From positions 62,001 through 126,000 of the forward strand of contig CAJNDS010000389.1 of the NCBI GenBank assembly GCA_905221605.1: DNA of 64,000 nucleotides, in the 5' to 3' direction. A model generated the notes under the pieces. That model made no database searches. It was not told where the DNA came from and saw only the letters and a list, made by a program, of their open reading frames with translations. A program made the translations under genes and the position numbers. Of the stretch, positions 44,900 to 57,300 are shown piece by piece (positions within the stretch are counted from its first letter, which is position 1; every line of letters begins with the position of its first letter). This stretch comes from Symbiodinium natans. Lineage: Eukaryota; Sar; Dinophyceae; Suessiales; Symbiodiniaceae.

Positions 44900-46250
44900 G
44901 ACGGCGCAAGAATGCAATCAACTCTCCCGCGACTCTAGCCGCGGGAGTTGAGACTGTATGAGCTTCGCGTGGGATTGGGTGCGTTCATAGAGGCTTTCAG
45001 GCGTCGCGAGGGTATGGCGGAGGTCGCCACCAGTATACTCCCTGAAAATGAGCTTTATGCTTACATCCTGAAACAAGTCTCGAAGCCCTGAATCCCTGCC
45101 TGCAGCCAGGCTTAGGGTGATGCGCAATTCAGCTAAGACTCAAGTTTCGTCACGTTCCCCTCGCATAAACTAACTCCCAAGCGCTGAGGGGTCACGGAAA
45201 AGTGTGAGCGCCGTTTTTCAGAGTCAGGGCTGCAGCCCCGCAACGACGTCGTGGATTTGACGCTTGGCAGCTCTTGTTTCATCAGCTCCCTTACCATCGT
45301 TCGTCAGTCTGAAAGAGAGACGTGGAGGGGAGAGCTCACAGGCAAGAGTACAGGCAGCGCCATGCACACTACCGCCAGGTCCCAAGATGTCCGAAGATGC
45401 CTTGAAATGTCTTGGGGACTCCTTGAGCAAATTGCTTTTGTTGAATTTTGAAGCTCTTGCAAAGCTCCCTCGAAGAGGGTTTTTTGGAGGCCTTGACCCG
45501 GATTTGCAGCGGCTGTCGGCAAGTGCCCCGATGATCAGTTCCTGGGCAGCAACTGACGAACCGTGACAGGATATGACGGGCTGTGCCAGTAACTGTGCCT
45601 GAACTAGCGCAGGCATCTGGGACGACCACGAAGGAGACTGCCTCCAGTTTGCCGTTTCGAATGTGTTTGTGGCCTTGCATGATCTTGCATGCTTCGCAGT
45701 CGCCAATGATGACTTCAAAGCCTTCGGCTGAGAGAGTTGCAGTATTTGCAGTCAATATGATGCTCAGTCCACTGTATGCCTATATGCACTGCTGGTCATT
45801 GCTGCAAGTTTGTCTCCGGCACAGCTCGGCCGTCGACATGACCGCGGGGATCAGAACAAGCGGGACAACAACAGCAAAAACAGAGAGTGGCTTAGGCAAA
45901 TGTGAAGAGAGCCGCTGTGGGGAACCGCTTTGGGATTCAGACATTGGGATGCCTCGAGCGCCGAGAAGCGCGGAATGGCGCGGAAGCGCAGTTCATGCAA
46001 AGTGCGCAACGGTGGGATCCACTTTCTTGCTGTCGCCCTCCAAAGCAGGGTTGCAGGGTGAGAGGTAGGAGTGGGCGGTCAAGTTGAGTCTGAGCTCGCT
46101 GAGAAAAGTTGAAAATGAGTGAACCTGGTAGGGTCAGCTCACCACGACGTTAATTCAATCATTCACCTTTTCCTCTCTGTCCTTCTCGTTCCTGCGACAC
46201 CCTAGGGTGGATCCTCATTAGTTTATGTGGTCTGTGGACGTCTTTCCTTG
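44900..46250. other. Unassigned; one minus-strand candidate
   Basis: The most protein-like frame is on the minus strand at 45369-45755, with FEVIIGDCEACKIMQGHKH. It is unrecognised. The + strand frames here show no family. Confidence 0.25.
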
Positions 46251-46254
46251 TGTG

Positions 46255-47170
46255 CTTGTTTTGGAAGGGGGTGTTTGGCTTATAGGTGCATCTTGGAGGG
46301 TGGCTGTTGGCTTCGGCTTGGAGGTGCACCTTGGCCGAGAGGTCTTGGAGGGTTGTGTTTGCTTCGAGGTCTTGGAGGGTTGCTTTTCTGCCTCGTTGGC
46401 CCTCCAGATCCAAGTCTGGGGAGGGCACTGCTGTTCACCGCCTCTTCTAGACTCTTGACGCGGCAACGTGAAAACGCCCGAGCTGTCCTTCCGGGGCACC
46501 GGTCGCGGCGTCCACTGGCCTAGCCTCCCTCCCTCCATTCCCTCCACCTCTCCTTGCCACGATAGCACTGCATCCGGCCTCCGCGCTGGGGTCAAGCACT
46601 CGGCCTCCTCTTGGGTCAGTCCAGCAGCAGCCAGCCGTAGAGGTACTTGTGTGGTGATCGAACGCGACCTCAACCCACAAGTGGTTCTGGGGAGACTTCG
46701 TGGCCCTTTTTTGTCTTTAGGGACGCAGTATTGTGTTTTTGTGCCGCCCTCAGAAGTAGGGGCGGGGTGTTTGGCTTAGACCTGCGTCTTGAAGATTAGT
46801 ATTTGGCTTGGAGGTGCGTCTTGGAGGGGTGCGTCTTGGAGAACGGAGTTTGTCTTAGAGGTGCATCTTGCATCCCATTAGAGGTGCGTCCTGGAGGCGG
46901 ATATTGGCCTGGAGGTGGGTCTTGGAGGACACACCTCCAAGCCAAACACCCGCCTCCAAGACGCCTTTAATCCACACCCTTTCCAAGACGCCCGCCCCTC
47001 CAAGACGCACCTCAAGCCCAAACACCCCCTTGGAGGGGGGTGTTTGGCTTAGAAGTGCATGTTGGAGGGGGTGTGTTTGGCTTAGAGGTGCGTCCTGCAG
47101 GGGTATGTTTAGCTTAAAGGGGAGGGGGGGTTTGGCTTAGAGGTGCGCCTTGGAGGGGAGGTGTTTGGCT
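46255..47170. repeat. Minisatellite GTTTGGCTTAGAGGTGCGTCTTGGAGG, both orientations
   Basis: About fifteen imperfect units of roughly 30 bp (TTTGGCTTAGAGGTGCGTC, TTGGAGGG) run in + orientation at 46260-46420 and 46750-46925. They are inverted at about 46925-47035 (CCTCCAAGCCAAACACCCGC, CTCCAAGACGC), then + again to 47170. The stretch 46430-46740 between is unrelated. A single unit is also found at 5893-5935. Confidence 0.85.
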
Positions 47171-47199
47171 TAGGACACCACACTCCAAGTCGGTTTTCC

Positions 47200-49560
47200 G
47201 CCTCAACTGCGTTGTCGTAGAGAGGTTTTCCCGATTGCAAGCCGACTGCATCCTACAGCCCCCAACTTCAGGGGTATTTCCAATCCGAGCCTTGCGCCTG
47301 CCAAGCAACACCACATGCCAAACCAATCCCCGCACCGCGGCTGCCACGCAAAACCATATTCCAAACCAATTCCCTCACTGCGCGCCTGTGCTTTGATGAT
47401 TTCCTTTCGCGTATTGTCCTTCATAAGGATGGTGCGGAGAACCACGAGGAGCAGCAGGGAGCCTTCGAGGCCAGCGCCGCGGCGAGCGGCCAGTGAGCGA
47501 GAGCGTGAGAGGGCTCCGCAAACGAGAGCAGCGAACAAAATGAGATCGCAAAACTGGGTCCCTCTCACCGAGCTAAATTCGAAGCCCCAAAAGGCTCTGG
47601 CGGGAAGTGTGAGCATCTCGGCTCTCCATGCAAGAGCTCCAGAGTCAGCAAAAAGGTGGGGGAGCCCGGGAAAACGGGGACGGCTGTGGCCTTGGCGATT
47701 TGTAGGGGAGAGGGACTCGGTGATCGTGGACCGTGGGCTTCCACTCCAAACCTGTGAAGCAGCAGCTTTTGTGTGAGCCACTATTTTCGCTTCACTGCAA
47801 ACCGCTGCAAACCTTGTTTTTCTTTCGTTTCCAGACCTGCCGAGAAACAGAGTAAACAGAGTCAGAGTTTGTCGTGGCAGCTGAGCTGTGAGGCACGGAA
47901 GCTTGCAGCCATCCGTGCTTACCACGAGTGGTTGGGGACCCGCAGACCCGCAGCATGCCAGGCATACAAGCCCCTCTTTTGGTTCCCGGATTCTCAGGTT
48001 GCCGACCCGTGTGGAATTTGACCTTGCCAACTCGTCTGCCGCCTCTTCGAAAGCATGTTAGAGAGCTTTTTGGAACCATCTGGGGGGACTTTGGATGCTA
48101 CCATACGGCCATACGGCAACAAAACCCGACAGTCAGGCCCCTTGGATGCGCTGGAGACGGTTCGACTTCGGTAGCCTGGCCACCTTGCTCATGCTTGAGA
48201 CCCGGCTCGTGGCGCGCACATCGCAGGCCCTGCGCAGTGCTTCTTAGTTGAAGTACGGCGATGATGGCTGTGGGCCATGGCGCTAAAAAGAAGACCCGGG
48301 TGATGTGATGTGTGGATCCGGCAGGCTGAGGTGACGGCACAGACCGTTCGCAGCCAGATCGCCGGAGTAGGGGCCCGAGAGCTTGTGAAGGCGGTGAAGG
48401 CAGCGAAAGGCAGCGAAAGGCAGCGAAGGCAGCGAAGGCAGCGAAAGGCACTGAAGGTGGTGAAGGTCATAACTAGATCACGAAAAGCCACTTCTAATGG
48501 GAACATGAGCCGCCACCTGAAGGTTTCAGGTTTTTTGGGGTCGTCACATCCTGTCGAAGTAGCCACAACCATGCCTTCTTATACCATGCCTTCTTATACC
48601 AGAGCGGAAATCAGATTTTCCAATCATGCTCATGCCCACGTTGCAGAAAAGCCCTGACATGTTAGGCTTCGGCGGTACTGTTGATGCCTTTGTGGATGTA
48701 AGGGTACAGGCAGGCCCGCAGGGACACAAGATACAAGCGGCAGATGCTGAGGTGCTGAACGGGGCTTGGGCACTTTCACCCAGTGCGTGGGCAGGCGTGG
48801 CCAAAGCAATGACACTTAGAAGAGGCTTAAGGCAAGACTCCTTTTGGTCCAGGAGGCCGAATCGAGAAGAAGCTGCTCCGGGTGCGGTCCGAGGTGGAGG
48901 CTGGGCTTTGGCGGCTGCATGTAATGCGCGTTGCCGCGTTGCTGTTTTTTCTCGGAGTGTTTTATTCCGAGGCGCATCGGAATTCTCCGAACAAGCGAAT
49001 GCTCGGAGACGACCAGCTGAGAGCTCAGCCTTTCGCCCTTTTGTGCTCATCCTTGTGCTCACGAAAGACAAAAAGACGCTGCCTTTAACAGGCTGGCCTG
49101 GATTTCGCAGCAGGCATCAAGCAAAGGCCAGTGGCTGCTGATCGGGCAGCCGCAGGTGGTGCAGGTCAGAGTCCTTTGAGCCTTTGAGCAGTGTAAACGG
49201 CCAAAGAGTGCTTCCTTAAGGAGCTCATGAGCCCGAACTTCCAGGCCGCCATTGACAAAAAGAGACGTCAAGGCCATGCAGCAATTGCTCGACAGGAGCT
49301 GTCCTCTCTTGTGATCATTGTCTGCGCATCTCCACTGCGGAATCCCGCAGAAGACGTCACTGACGTGCATCCCGAAGCCAACCCCCGAAGTCCATCCCCA
49401 CGTCCATCCCCCTTCCCCCCCTGCAGGCGACGTGGCTACTGCGGAGTACTGGGATGCGGTGGTCCAGAACCTGACGAAACGCGGCCGTGGCTACCGAAAC
49501 TTCACTGGGCCCGGAGTCAACACTGAGGCGCCCAAAGTGCCGAAAGTTCGAGAGCAGCCT
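47200..49560 (+). other. Unnamed exon candidates, + strand
   Basis: Several short segments after plausible acceptors read like protein. 47836-48010 contains LSCEARKLAAIRAYHEWLG. 48690-48870 contains ADAEVLNGAWALSPSAWAGV. 49205-49310 contains LMSPNFQAAIDKKRRQGHAA. 49425-49540 contains DVATAEYWDAVVQNLTKRG. They may form one gene, but I could not verify splice phases and recognise no family. 48386-48455 is a GGCAGCGAAA repeat. Confidence 0.3.
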
Positions 49561-49599
49561 TTGCTGTTGAATCGCTTAGCTCAGCGTGGTACAAGCAGC

Positions 49600-52420
49600 A
49601 AGAAGAGCATATTCTGCTTCTTCCTCGTTCCTTTTCTGATGATTGCAAGCGAATCAAATCAAATTTGCTGGCAGAGAGGCGCTGGTGTCGTCGAGCTTGC
49701 GCAATGCCTTCCTGGTGGACCGCGATCATCCATTGCCCGTTCCCGTCAAAGTGAGTTGGAGCGCAGTGCGCGTTTTGGCATTCTCTTTTCAGGCTTTTTC
49801 AAGCTCTGAAGGCTGTTGTTGGCTCATGTTGGCTCTTCGGTCCTTGGGAAACGACCTCTTGGCTGTCGCCGCTGGTTTCTCTCTGGTTCTCGTATGGTCA
49901 ATTTCCAGGAGGATCTCGGCTTGGGGGGCATTTTACTGCTTCCTGTTTCCATTGGATCTCGGCTTCGGGGGCATTTTGGTGCTTCCTGTTTCCATTGCAT
50001 CCATGTCGAGATCTGACGTAATGCTATTGCATCCAATTGAGGTAAAACAACTCTGGGGGAAAAAAGGCTTCCTGACAGGGTAGGAGTGCAGACACCCATG
50101 AGCCAGCACTGAAAAAGCTGTATGGTGCCCGCCTCATCCTCAAAATTTAAAACTAAGACGCGACTGCATCGCAGAAGCTTGCCCTCAACCTCCACAAATT
50201 CCGCGTATGTCATGCCCAGAGCCTCAGTGCTGGACCGTCGTGAAGCGCAGCCGTCAGAGTTGTTGACAGCAGAGTCCGTGCTGGGTATTGTGACGTCCGC
50301 TACCGCTTTTGCCAGCATGCAACAGCCATCATGGGGCCTCGCCACCAAGTGACGAGCCGAATCCTGCTGAACGCTATCCGCGTCAGCAAGGGTCAGATCG
50401 TGCAGTTTGGTAAAGAGCTGCCTAAAGGCCTTCCGACTGCTGCTGTGAGTCCCAGTGGCGTTCGACGCCACGACACTGAAGGCAAGTGGCTCCGACATAC
50501 CCTTCCAACAATCACAAGGCATTGTTAATCACCAGCCAATTCCCATACCCCTCCCCCCCCCGGGTTTTTAAAGACTTGTCTCTTAAGTTTTTTCGCGGCT
50601 GCCTGTTAAGTGAGCCAAGCATAGGTATGCATCACACAGGAGCGACTCACGTGACAGATGAAAGCATGATGTGATCATGCCCTGCCGTGAACACATGTCC
50701 GGACAACGTGCCAAGGTAGACGACAAGAAACATAGAACATTGCGCGCTTGAATTTCTTTTAGGGGAGAGGACGGTAGTAAGAAATCCAGCAGGGCGCCTT
50801 GCATGGTACTGTTGATAGGAAAGCAAACGCAGTCTGACTGTGGGCCATCTCTGGGAACTGGCAGAGGTCCTTGTTGGCAGGCAGCACACAGCAGCCCCCA
50901 GTAGCTCCGACCAGGTATCTGTCACATCATGGCAAAGTGGACTGGCTGTTCAGACCGCGCGCACGCGTGTATGATGGTGTGTTGTATCTTCTGCCATCAC
51001 ATGTTCCAGTGCCAGCAGTGTTGCTGCAGTGTTCCATGCGTGTAGCTTAGCAAGTGTTCTCGATTTGGTGCTGATTCATTTTGACATTTAGCAGAAGCCA
51101 TGCAAAATGCATCCAGATGCAGATATAAAGCGGCAGGTGACTGTAATACGAGCTCCACCATCTGACGGCCTCGAACTGCTTCCCACCTCCTACGATTGAG
51201 TGCCTCACGGCTAGGTTAGCCAAAAGTTGTATCTCGGTCTTGCGATGTGAAAGATCAACACCAGTGTAGCGTTGCAGATGCTCTCTGCTCCCGTCAGGGC
51301 CAATCAGTTCAGGAATGCACTCGCCCATATACCTAAGCAAATCATGCATGTGACAGAACGTTTGGGAGATCTTTGGCGTATTGGTCACTGCCGATTCCGT
51401 GTTTGCATTGTCCTGGAAACGGGCCTTGAGATTATGTCACCGGACGCACCCTCTCCCATGGCGGGCGACAACACAGAGTGCTGGGGCCACAGTGGTGCCG
51501 CACTAGTCCGGCGATCTGGGCCTTGGGCATTTTACATCAAATTCACATCTTTGGTGTGGGGAGGAGGAGGACGGAGCCCCGAGCACAGGCTCGTGCGAGG
51601 GCACCGCAACCCCTCGCGGTGGAAGCACAGCGAACCCAACATTCTCGCAAGCACTCAAAGGGCACACGCAAACCTGAGCACGGGCACTCTGCACGTGCTC
51701 GTTCGTATGCTGACAAATCAGAGGTTGTGACGGTGGCCGGGCGCAAGGTAAAGGCAAAGCATTCCAGTAGGAGAGGACCAGGAAGAGGTAAGACGAAGCT
51801 TGACAGTATGTGCTGATTGAAGGAGTGCTTCGTCTTTCTTAGCGGCTGAGCATTGTGTTGAGTGTTGCTACAGCTCCTTTTGTAGAATATTTTGCGCAAA
51901 ACATGTTGGAGGAGAACATTGCCATCACGTATTTAGCAAGAGGCGCATCGCTTGGGGTGAAATCGCAGGATCTGGCCGCCGGTCAGTTCCAGATCCAGCA
52001 TCTCAGCCAAGCACCGCTGAAGTTTCACGTTTCTGTCTCGTGAGTCGAGAAAGATGCACGTCGACCCGAGGCTGAATTTCGATAGCTGGACTGGCTATGT
52101 GGCCGAGCGCCGGCGGTTGGCTGAAGCCCTCCGTGCAGCGAAGGCGCCAGCTTCAGCAGCTCCGAACGGTTGGGCACGCTGAAGAGTTGCTCCCTACCGC
52201 AGACTCTACGCGGCAGCCTACGTTGCGCCATGTTGCACGATTCATGACGGAGCCGCAGCAAAACTTGAAAGGACCTTGCAGAATGAAGGACCTTGAAGGG
52301 TATTTCAAACAAGTTGTGCCAGGGTGGCATCATCTACGGTGGTGACTCCCACAATGCCTGGGCAGGCACTGAGTGGGGGCAGCCGGGGCAGCTCTTGTGA
52401 CGCGGTGTTATGCAATGGTG
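49600..52420. other. Unassigned; long minus-strand frames
   Basis: Minus-strand frames at 49824-50522 (232 codons; contains TYAEFVEVEGKLLRCSRVLV) and 51047-51388 (113 codons; contains HDLLRYMGECIPELIGPDG) look protein-like and could belong to an unrecognised element. A 36-bp unit (GCTTCCTGTTTCCATTG) is duplicated at 49930-50000. + strand frames at 51855-52345 are short and unrecognised. Confidence 0.3.
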
Positions 52421-54000
52421 CTGCAACAACTGGCGGTCCAGTGTAGACGCAAGTGTGGGAGCGTGTGAGACAAGTGAGGCTGAAGCGTGGGCTTTGCGTG
52501 AGCGGGAGTGTAGCTTCTGTGCGAATGAGGATTCACTTGCCGTTCCTACTGTCGGTTTTGTGCGAGTTGTGTGTCAGCGAATGTGTGATTCGAGCGTGAG
52601 CGGGTGGCAGTAAGCAGGTGTGATTCGTGATTCGGGTATCAGCGGAGATTTCCGTCATTGAGGCACTCACACCTTCTCACACTTTATCACACATCTGAGA
52701 TCACACCTTTCTCGCACTTCTGCTCACACTTTTTGTCACTTCCGCTGCGCTTTTCTCACTCTTGACCTTGCTTGCTTACACAACCGCTCACATCTGGCCT
52801 CGCACTTCTGCTCACACCTTTGCTCTGCGTAGCGCTGTTGCCTATTCGTACCGTTAACCGAAACCTTCTCTAGGCACCTTTGAAGCCTTGCTTAGAAACA
52901 CCCACCTCACCCACCCGAGGCAGCGAGGGTACGAGCCAGTTTGCTTTCAGACACGCTGTGACGTCCAGGACGCGCGACGTGTGACCGGTTTCTCCTCGAC
53001 GCTTAGACGTCGTAGAGACACGTAGAGACGATGCTTCATCCGTCTGAATTCCTGTGCGTTAAGTGGCCCTGTTGTTTTTCGTCGCGGCGAGAGGCACGCT
53101 TCGAGCAGAAGATGGCGCAAGTGTGGCCGTGGATTTCGACGGCATGTCCGTCACGAGTCCAGGGGTGGAGCGGCTCGGAAGAAGCTGTAATGGAAGCATG
53201 AATATGCATGACAAGCCCGCATGGAAGGCAAGCCCAACTGTACCTCAGCAAGTGCGATGTGTTCCTTTTGTCTGACAAGTGGTTTTGTCCTCGCATGTCA
53301 TTGTCACTGCGTTTCATTGCATTTCATTGCATGCTTTCCTAAGCCTTACGACATGGCGTGGTCTTTGAAAGTTCCCCCGCGCGCAAAGTGCGCTGTCCTT
53401 CTCTGTCGAGATTTCTGCGGTCGCGTGTAGCCACGTTTCTACGTCCAATGTCCCCCCGGGGAGCGTGAGAGCTCCCGTGGCAAGTGTATGGCGGCAAGAG
53501 TGGCGGCTAGTAGCTGCCAGCATCTAGGCACACCACATAAGGGCGTGTCACAGCTGGCTTGGATATGATCCTGCGTACAGAGCTTCTGTTGCTGTAGTTG
53601 TTGCTCAGGTCCGAGCGGCCGTTCCTCCCCCCGAGCCTGGAAGCTGCTGCAGGGCCCCCACAAGAAAGAAGAGAGAGGGCAGACGGCCGAAGCATGCGGA
53701 AGCGAATGGTTTTCTGGATCTGGTGTGTGCGAGGCATGGCAAGCAGCCAATCCGGATCTCACCTGGGCGGTCGGAGCCCGTGTGAAAAATGTTTGTGTGT
53801 CTGTGTGTGTCTCTGTGTGTGTGTGTGTGACAGTGGCTTTTTCTTCACGCTGCTTTTGAAAAAGGATACTTCCCGACGCGGCTTCATGCTCGTCAAGCTG
53901 ACTCCCGACCTCCACCACCTGGAGGCTTCTCCTGAGAAAGTGTTCATAAGTTCAGAAGGAGGCCAGCATTTTCAGTGTAACTTTTCTCTCCCATCTTCAT
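52420..54000. other. Unassigned
   Basis: From 52640 to 52820 the motif CTCACACTT/TCGCACTTCTG recurs loosely. One exon-like segment at 53880-53965 reads LVKLTPDLHHLEASPEKVF. Nothing can be named. Confidence 0.3.
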
Positions 54001-54107
54001 CCTAGCTGCTTCCTAGCTTTCCTAGCTAACTTTCCCGTGTCTCAGTACATCGCCGTGGACGTGACGAGTCCCAGCCAAGGCGGGCCCAAAGGCTTTGCAG
54101 TGAAGCA

Positions 54108-54182
54108 CGGAGCACGGAGCACGGAGAGAGCACGGAGAGAGCACTGCTTGAGCACTGCTTGAGCACTGCTTGAGCACTGAGC
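54108..54182 (+). repeat. GCACGGAG and GAGCACTGCTT repeats
   Basis: Two adjoining short tandem arrays: GCACGGA(G) copies, then three copies of GAGCACTGCTT. Confidence 0.8.
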
Positions 54183-54250
54183 TGCGCTGGCGCTTGCACT
54201 TGCACCCGTGGCCACGAGAACATGCATGTCTGTGCCCCCAATCACGTCTT

Positions 54251-56042
54251 TCAATAGGGTCTCGCTTGACCCTTCGGAAGGTCAGCTTTGTGCACAGGTG
54301 CGTCATGTGTTAAAAGTTGCCTGTGACCGCCGTATGTAGGTTTCAGGGATGCGGGGAAGCTCGAGGCATTGACGAAGGCAGTACTTGCCTCGCTGCCGTC
54401 GACGTCCGTGACCGGGAGTTGCGCATGAGTGCCTGCAGGCAGGCCCCCATGGCGCATCGCGCATCGTGGAGAGATGAAGATCAAACGAAGCCCAAGCGAA
54501 GCTCGATGAAGCTCCCATGGTTCATGATTCATGCTCAGAGCCTTGGTGGCGGAGCCCGTCCCCGAAGCCTGGCCGTGGCAGCGGCCCTGGGAAGCCGTGA
54601 CTCCGTGACTGACGGGGGAGCCTTTTGGAAAGCAAAGCTTCTCAAAGCTTCTCTCAGGCTGCCGATGGCCTCTTTGTTGGCCTCCTGGGCCTCTTTCTGC
54701 GCCTTGGGTGCTTTCCTGGGCTGCCTGTTGAGTCGCTGTCGGATCCTTCGCCCTTCCAGCCGTCCTGGCCCGGGGCTGAGCGGCTGAGCGGAGCTGGCCA
54801 TCCTCTCGTTGTTTTGTGCACTTTTTGCTTCTGAGGCCTCTACGAGAAGCACATGGACAACGATGAGGCGCCTGAGAGACGGGGGAGAGAGGAAGACATT
54901 CAGACAGAGATGCAGTGAAAAGAGGTGACTCCACAGAGGATGGGCATCGACATTGGCTGATGTGTCGCTGAAAAACGGTGCAGAAATCGAGATGCCCCAG
55001 TGCTGCACCGCTGAAGATGCAGAGCCGTGTGTGCCGTCCGCAGTGAAGGTGTTGTCTCAGGCTCAAAGCAAGAGCGCACATGCTCAAAGCCTCACAAGCA
55101 TCAACGCCGAATTGCGCCTGCATTGGAAACAACAGCAGTATTCACAGTATTCGCAAGACGTAGATCTCTGGTAGGGCCTTGTCAGAGACGGGCAGGCGCA
55201 GAGATGGGTTCTGCCTGCCCTCCTTTGCGACTTCTCTGTCTCCTTCCTCCGCTCTTCTCCGACTCCTTCCTCTGCTTTTTCTTCTCTCCCTGCGAGAGGT
55301 GTGACCTTTCGATGGCAGGCGGGGTCGGAGCCGTGCGGCTCGGAGGGCCCCGCGCTGCCATCCCGAGAGTTTTCAGCCGGCCGGGCACCCCATCGTTTAA
55401 GCACATCCTAAACACATCAAACATTCCAGGCTTTGGTTGTTTAGCCATATGATTCTCAGAGAAGCTTTCTCTGCACAGAACAGCGGGAGTCAAAAAGTCT
55501 CTTTGATTGCCTGAAGGTCGGCAGTGTTGGCTGCTCTGTCGGTATTGCCCTTTGCCTCGCGGAGCTTCGCCAACTCTGACCTGAGCCTTGGCCGCTGTAC
55601 GGAGCTTCAAAAACACTACCCTGACGCACCTATACGCCTCTTCATGTGCAAGTCTTTCGGTGTAACTAACGTCACACAGGCATAGGCCGCAGTGGTGCGC
55701 AACTCCTTCCTGATCTCCAGTCTCCAGTTCTTTGCTTCCCTCTCGGGCCGGTTCTATTGAGGGGGGACTGGGGGACGCCAGCAGCCGGGACTGTTTCTCG
55801 AAGAGTTGTCGCAAGGATGTGCACACACGCGCTCGCTTGCACCAAAGGCTGCCATTGAGCATGTCTACGCGTGTTGCACTCCCCTTGTGTTGGCTTTCTG
55901 GAATGCGTTGATCAGGTTCATTTGAACGGTACTGAAGCACAATACAGATTCCCAGCATCCAATGAATCAACGTTCGCATGCTGCCACTTTTGCAAAAGTG
56001 CAGACGTTTCTCGAGGGCGGGCCCCTGCTTTTTCGCGAACAA
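54251..56042 (-). other. Two long minus-strand frames, unrecognised
   Basis: Frames 54251-55132 (293 codons) and 55182-56042 (286 codons) are among the longest non-repetitive frames in the window and lie in tandem. They contain basic, low-conservation sequence (for example PRKAPKAQKEAQEANKEA). On the + strand, 54350-54410 after TTTCAG reads DAGKLEALTKAVLASLPSTS, an equally plausible exon. I do not call either as a gene. Confidence 0.25.
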
Positions 56043-56407
56043 CTGTTGACATACTTGTCTTTGTGGAAGCTGGATGTCCCATTCTCCACACAGTCATGAG
56101 TCATGACGATGTCATTTCCATGCTTCTTCCAAGGCTGCGGCTGCGGGCGCCGGCCCGGTTCCAAGCGCCCCAAAGGCGCTCAGTGGTGCGGTGGGCGGCC
56201 AACAGTGCTGCGAGTGCGAGCGCGGAGCCGCGGGCGGGGGATGAAGGGGATCCTTTCGAGCACCGTGACCACCGCCTCGCAGAGTGTTCACTTTTCCTGC
56301 ACGCCGCAGGAACAGCGCCAGGAGTCGGCCCGCCGCCTGCTGCAGGACATCGTCGGAGTCGTGTGCAGCCCCAGAGCATCTCAGAGCGGCAACAAAAGAG
56401 AGCCAGC

Positions 56408-56414
56408 AAGAGAG

Positions 56415-56455
<41 letters not shown>

Positions 56456-56590
56456 GGGAGAGGGAGAGGGAGAGGGAGAGGGAGAGGGAGAGAGGGAGAG
56501 GGAGAGGGAGAGGGAGAGAGGGAGAGGGAGAGGGGAGAGGGAGAGGGAGAGGGAGAGGGAGAGGGAGAGGGAGAGGGAGAGGGAGAAGAG
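56408..56590 (+). repeat. GAGAGG / GGGAGA microsatellite
   Basis: Purine-only tract of (GA)n passing into (GGGAGA)n, about 180 bp. Confidence 0.95.
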
Positions 56591-56654
56591 TGTACCCTCA
56601 GATGCAAAAGAGGCAGCATGGCTAAGGTGAGTTCGGCGGGAATCGAGGTCTGGA

Positions 56655-57230
56655 GTCCGCATCTCATGACATGTGAGGTTTGAAGTCGCGAATTGGAGGC
56701 CGGTGCCGTGCGGGGCCTGCAAGCGCTCCGGGCCACACTGCTTACGGCCGTGGAGGCCGCGCAGCAGAATGAGCTCCAGGAGGCAGGTTGGGGTGACCTT
56801 AGCCGTAGAAGTCGCTTTTGTAAGCTTGAAAGGCCTTCTCTTCACGACCCACGGTTGAAATACGTATGACTCCGACTCAGTAGGCGGCTTCGTATGCGGC
56901 TCTTTCACCGAAAAGAGGCGCTGCTAGCGCTGCAGGGCCTTGCCCGGGGGGAGCGTGTGGAGGATGCTCCGCTCGCCCGCCTCCTGCGGCGGCTCTTCCA
57001 GAGGCCTTCCCCCCCCCCCCCCCCCCCCCGCTCCCCCGCTCCCCCGATCCCCTTCGTCCTTCGCCTCCGAGCATCTGCATTTGGCAAGCAAATGGCACCA
57101 TCACTCACACCCATACACAAGACGTACACTGTGTGCCTCTCTTTCCTAACAGGATTGGAAATTGCAAAGAATTCAGCGGCAGATGCGATTCGAGCAGACG
57201 CTTGTTCGTGAACATGCAATGCAGCCACGC
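56655..57230 (+). CDS. Candidate 5' exons of the ABC1-type kinase gene
   Basis: Three segments read like exons: about 56692-56785 (ELEAGAVRGLQALRATLLTA and VEAAQQNELQEA), about 56895-57000 (KEALLALQGLARGERVEDA then PLARLLRRLF) and 57152-57230 (after AACAG; DWKLQRIQRQMRFEQTLVRE). Their helical, Leu/Arg-rich style would suit the N-terminal region that precedes the KLGQ motif in ABC1 kinases, and they lie directly upstream. I could not confirm splice phases, so they may instead belong to another gene. Confidence 0.3.
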
Positions 57231-57300
57231 AATGCCACCACGCAGTTTCTGGAAAGCGCTTTTTTGTTGAGGGCATGTGTCAAGGTTGCTCTCCCTAAAG

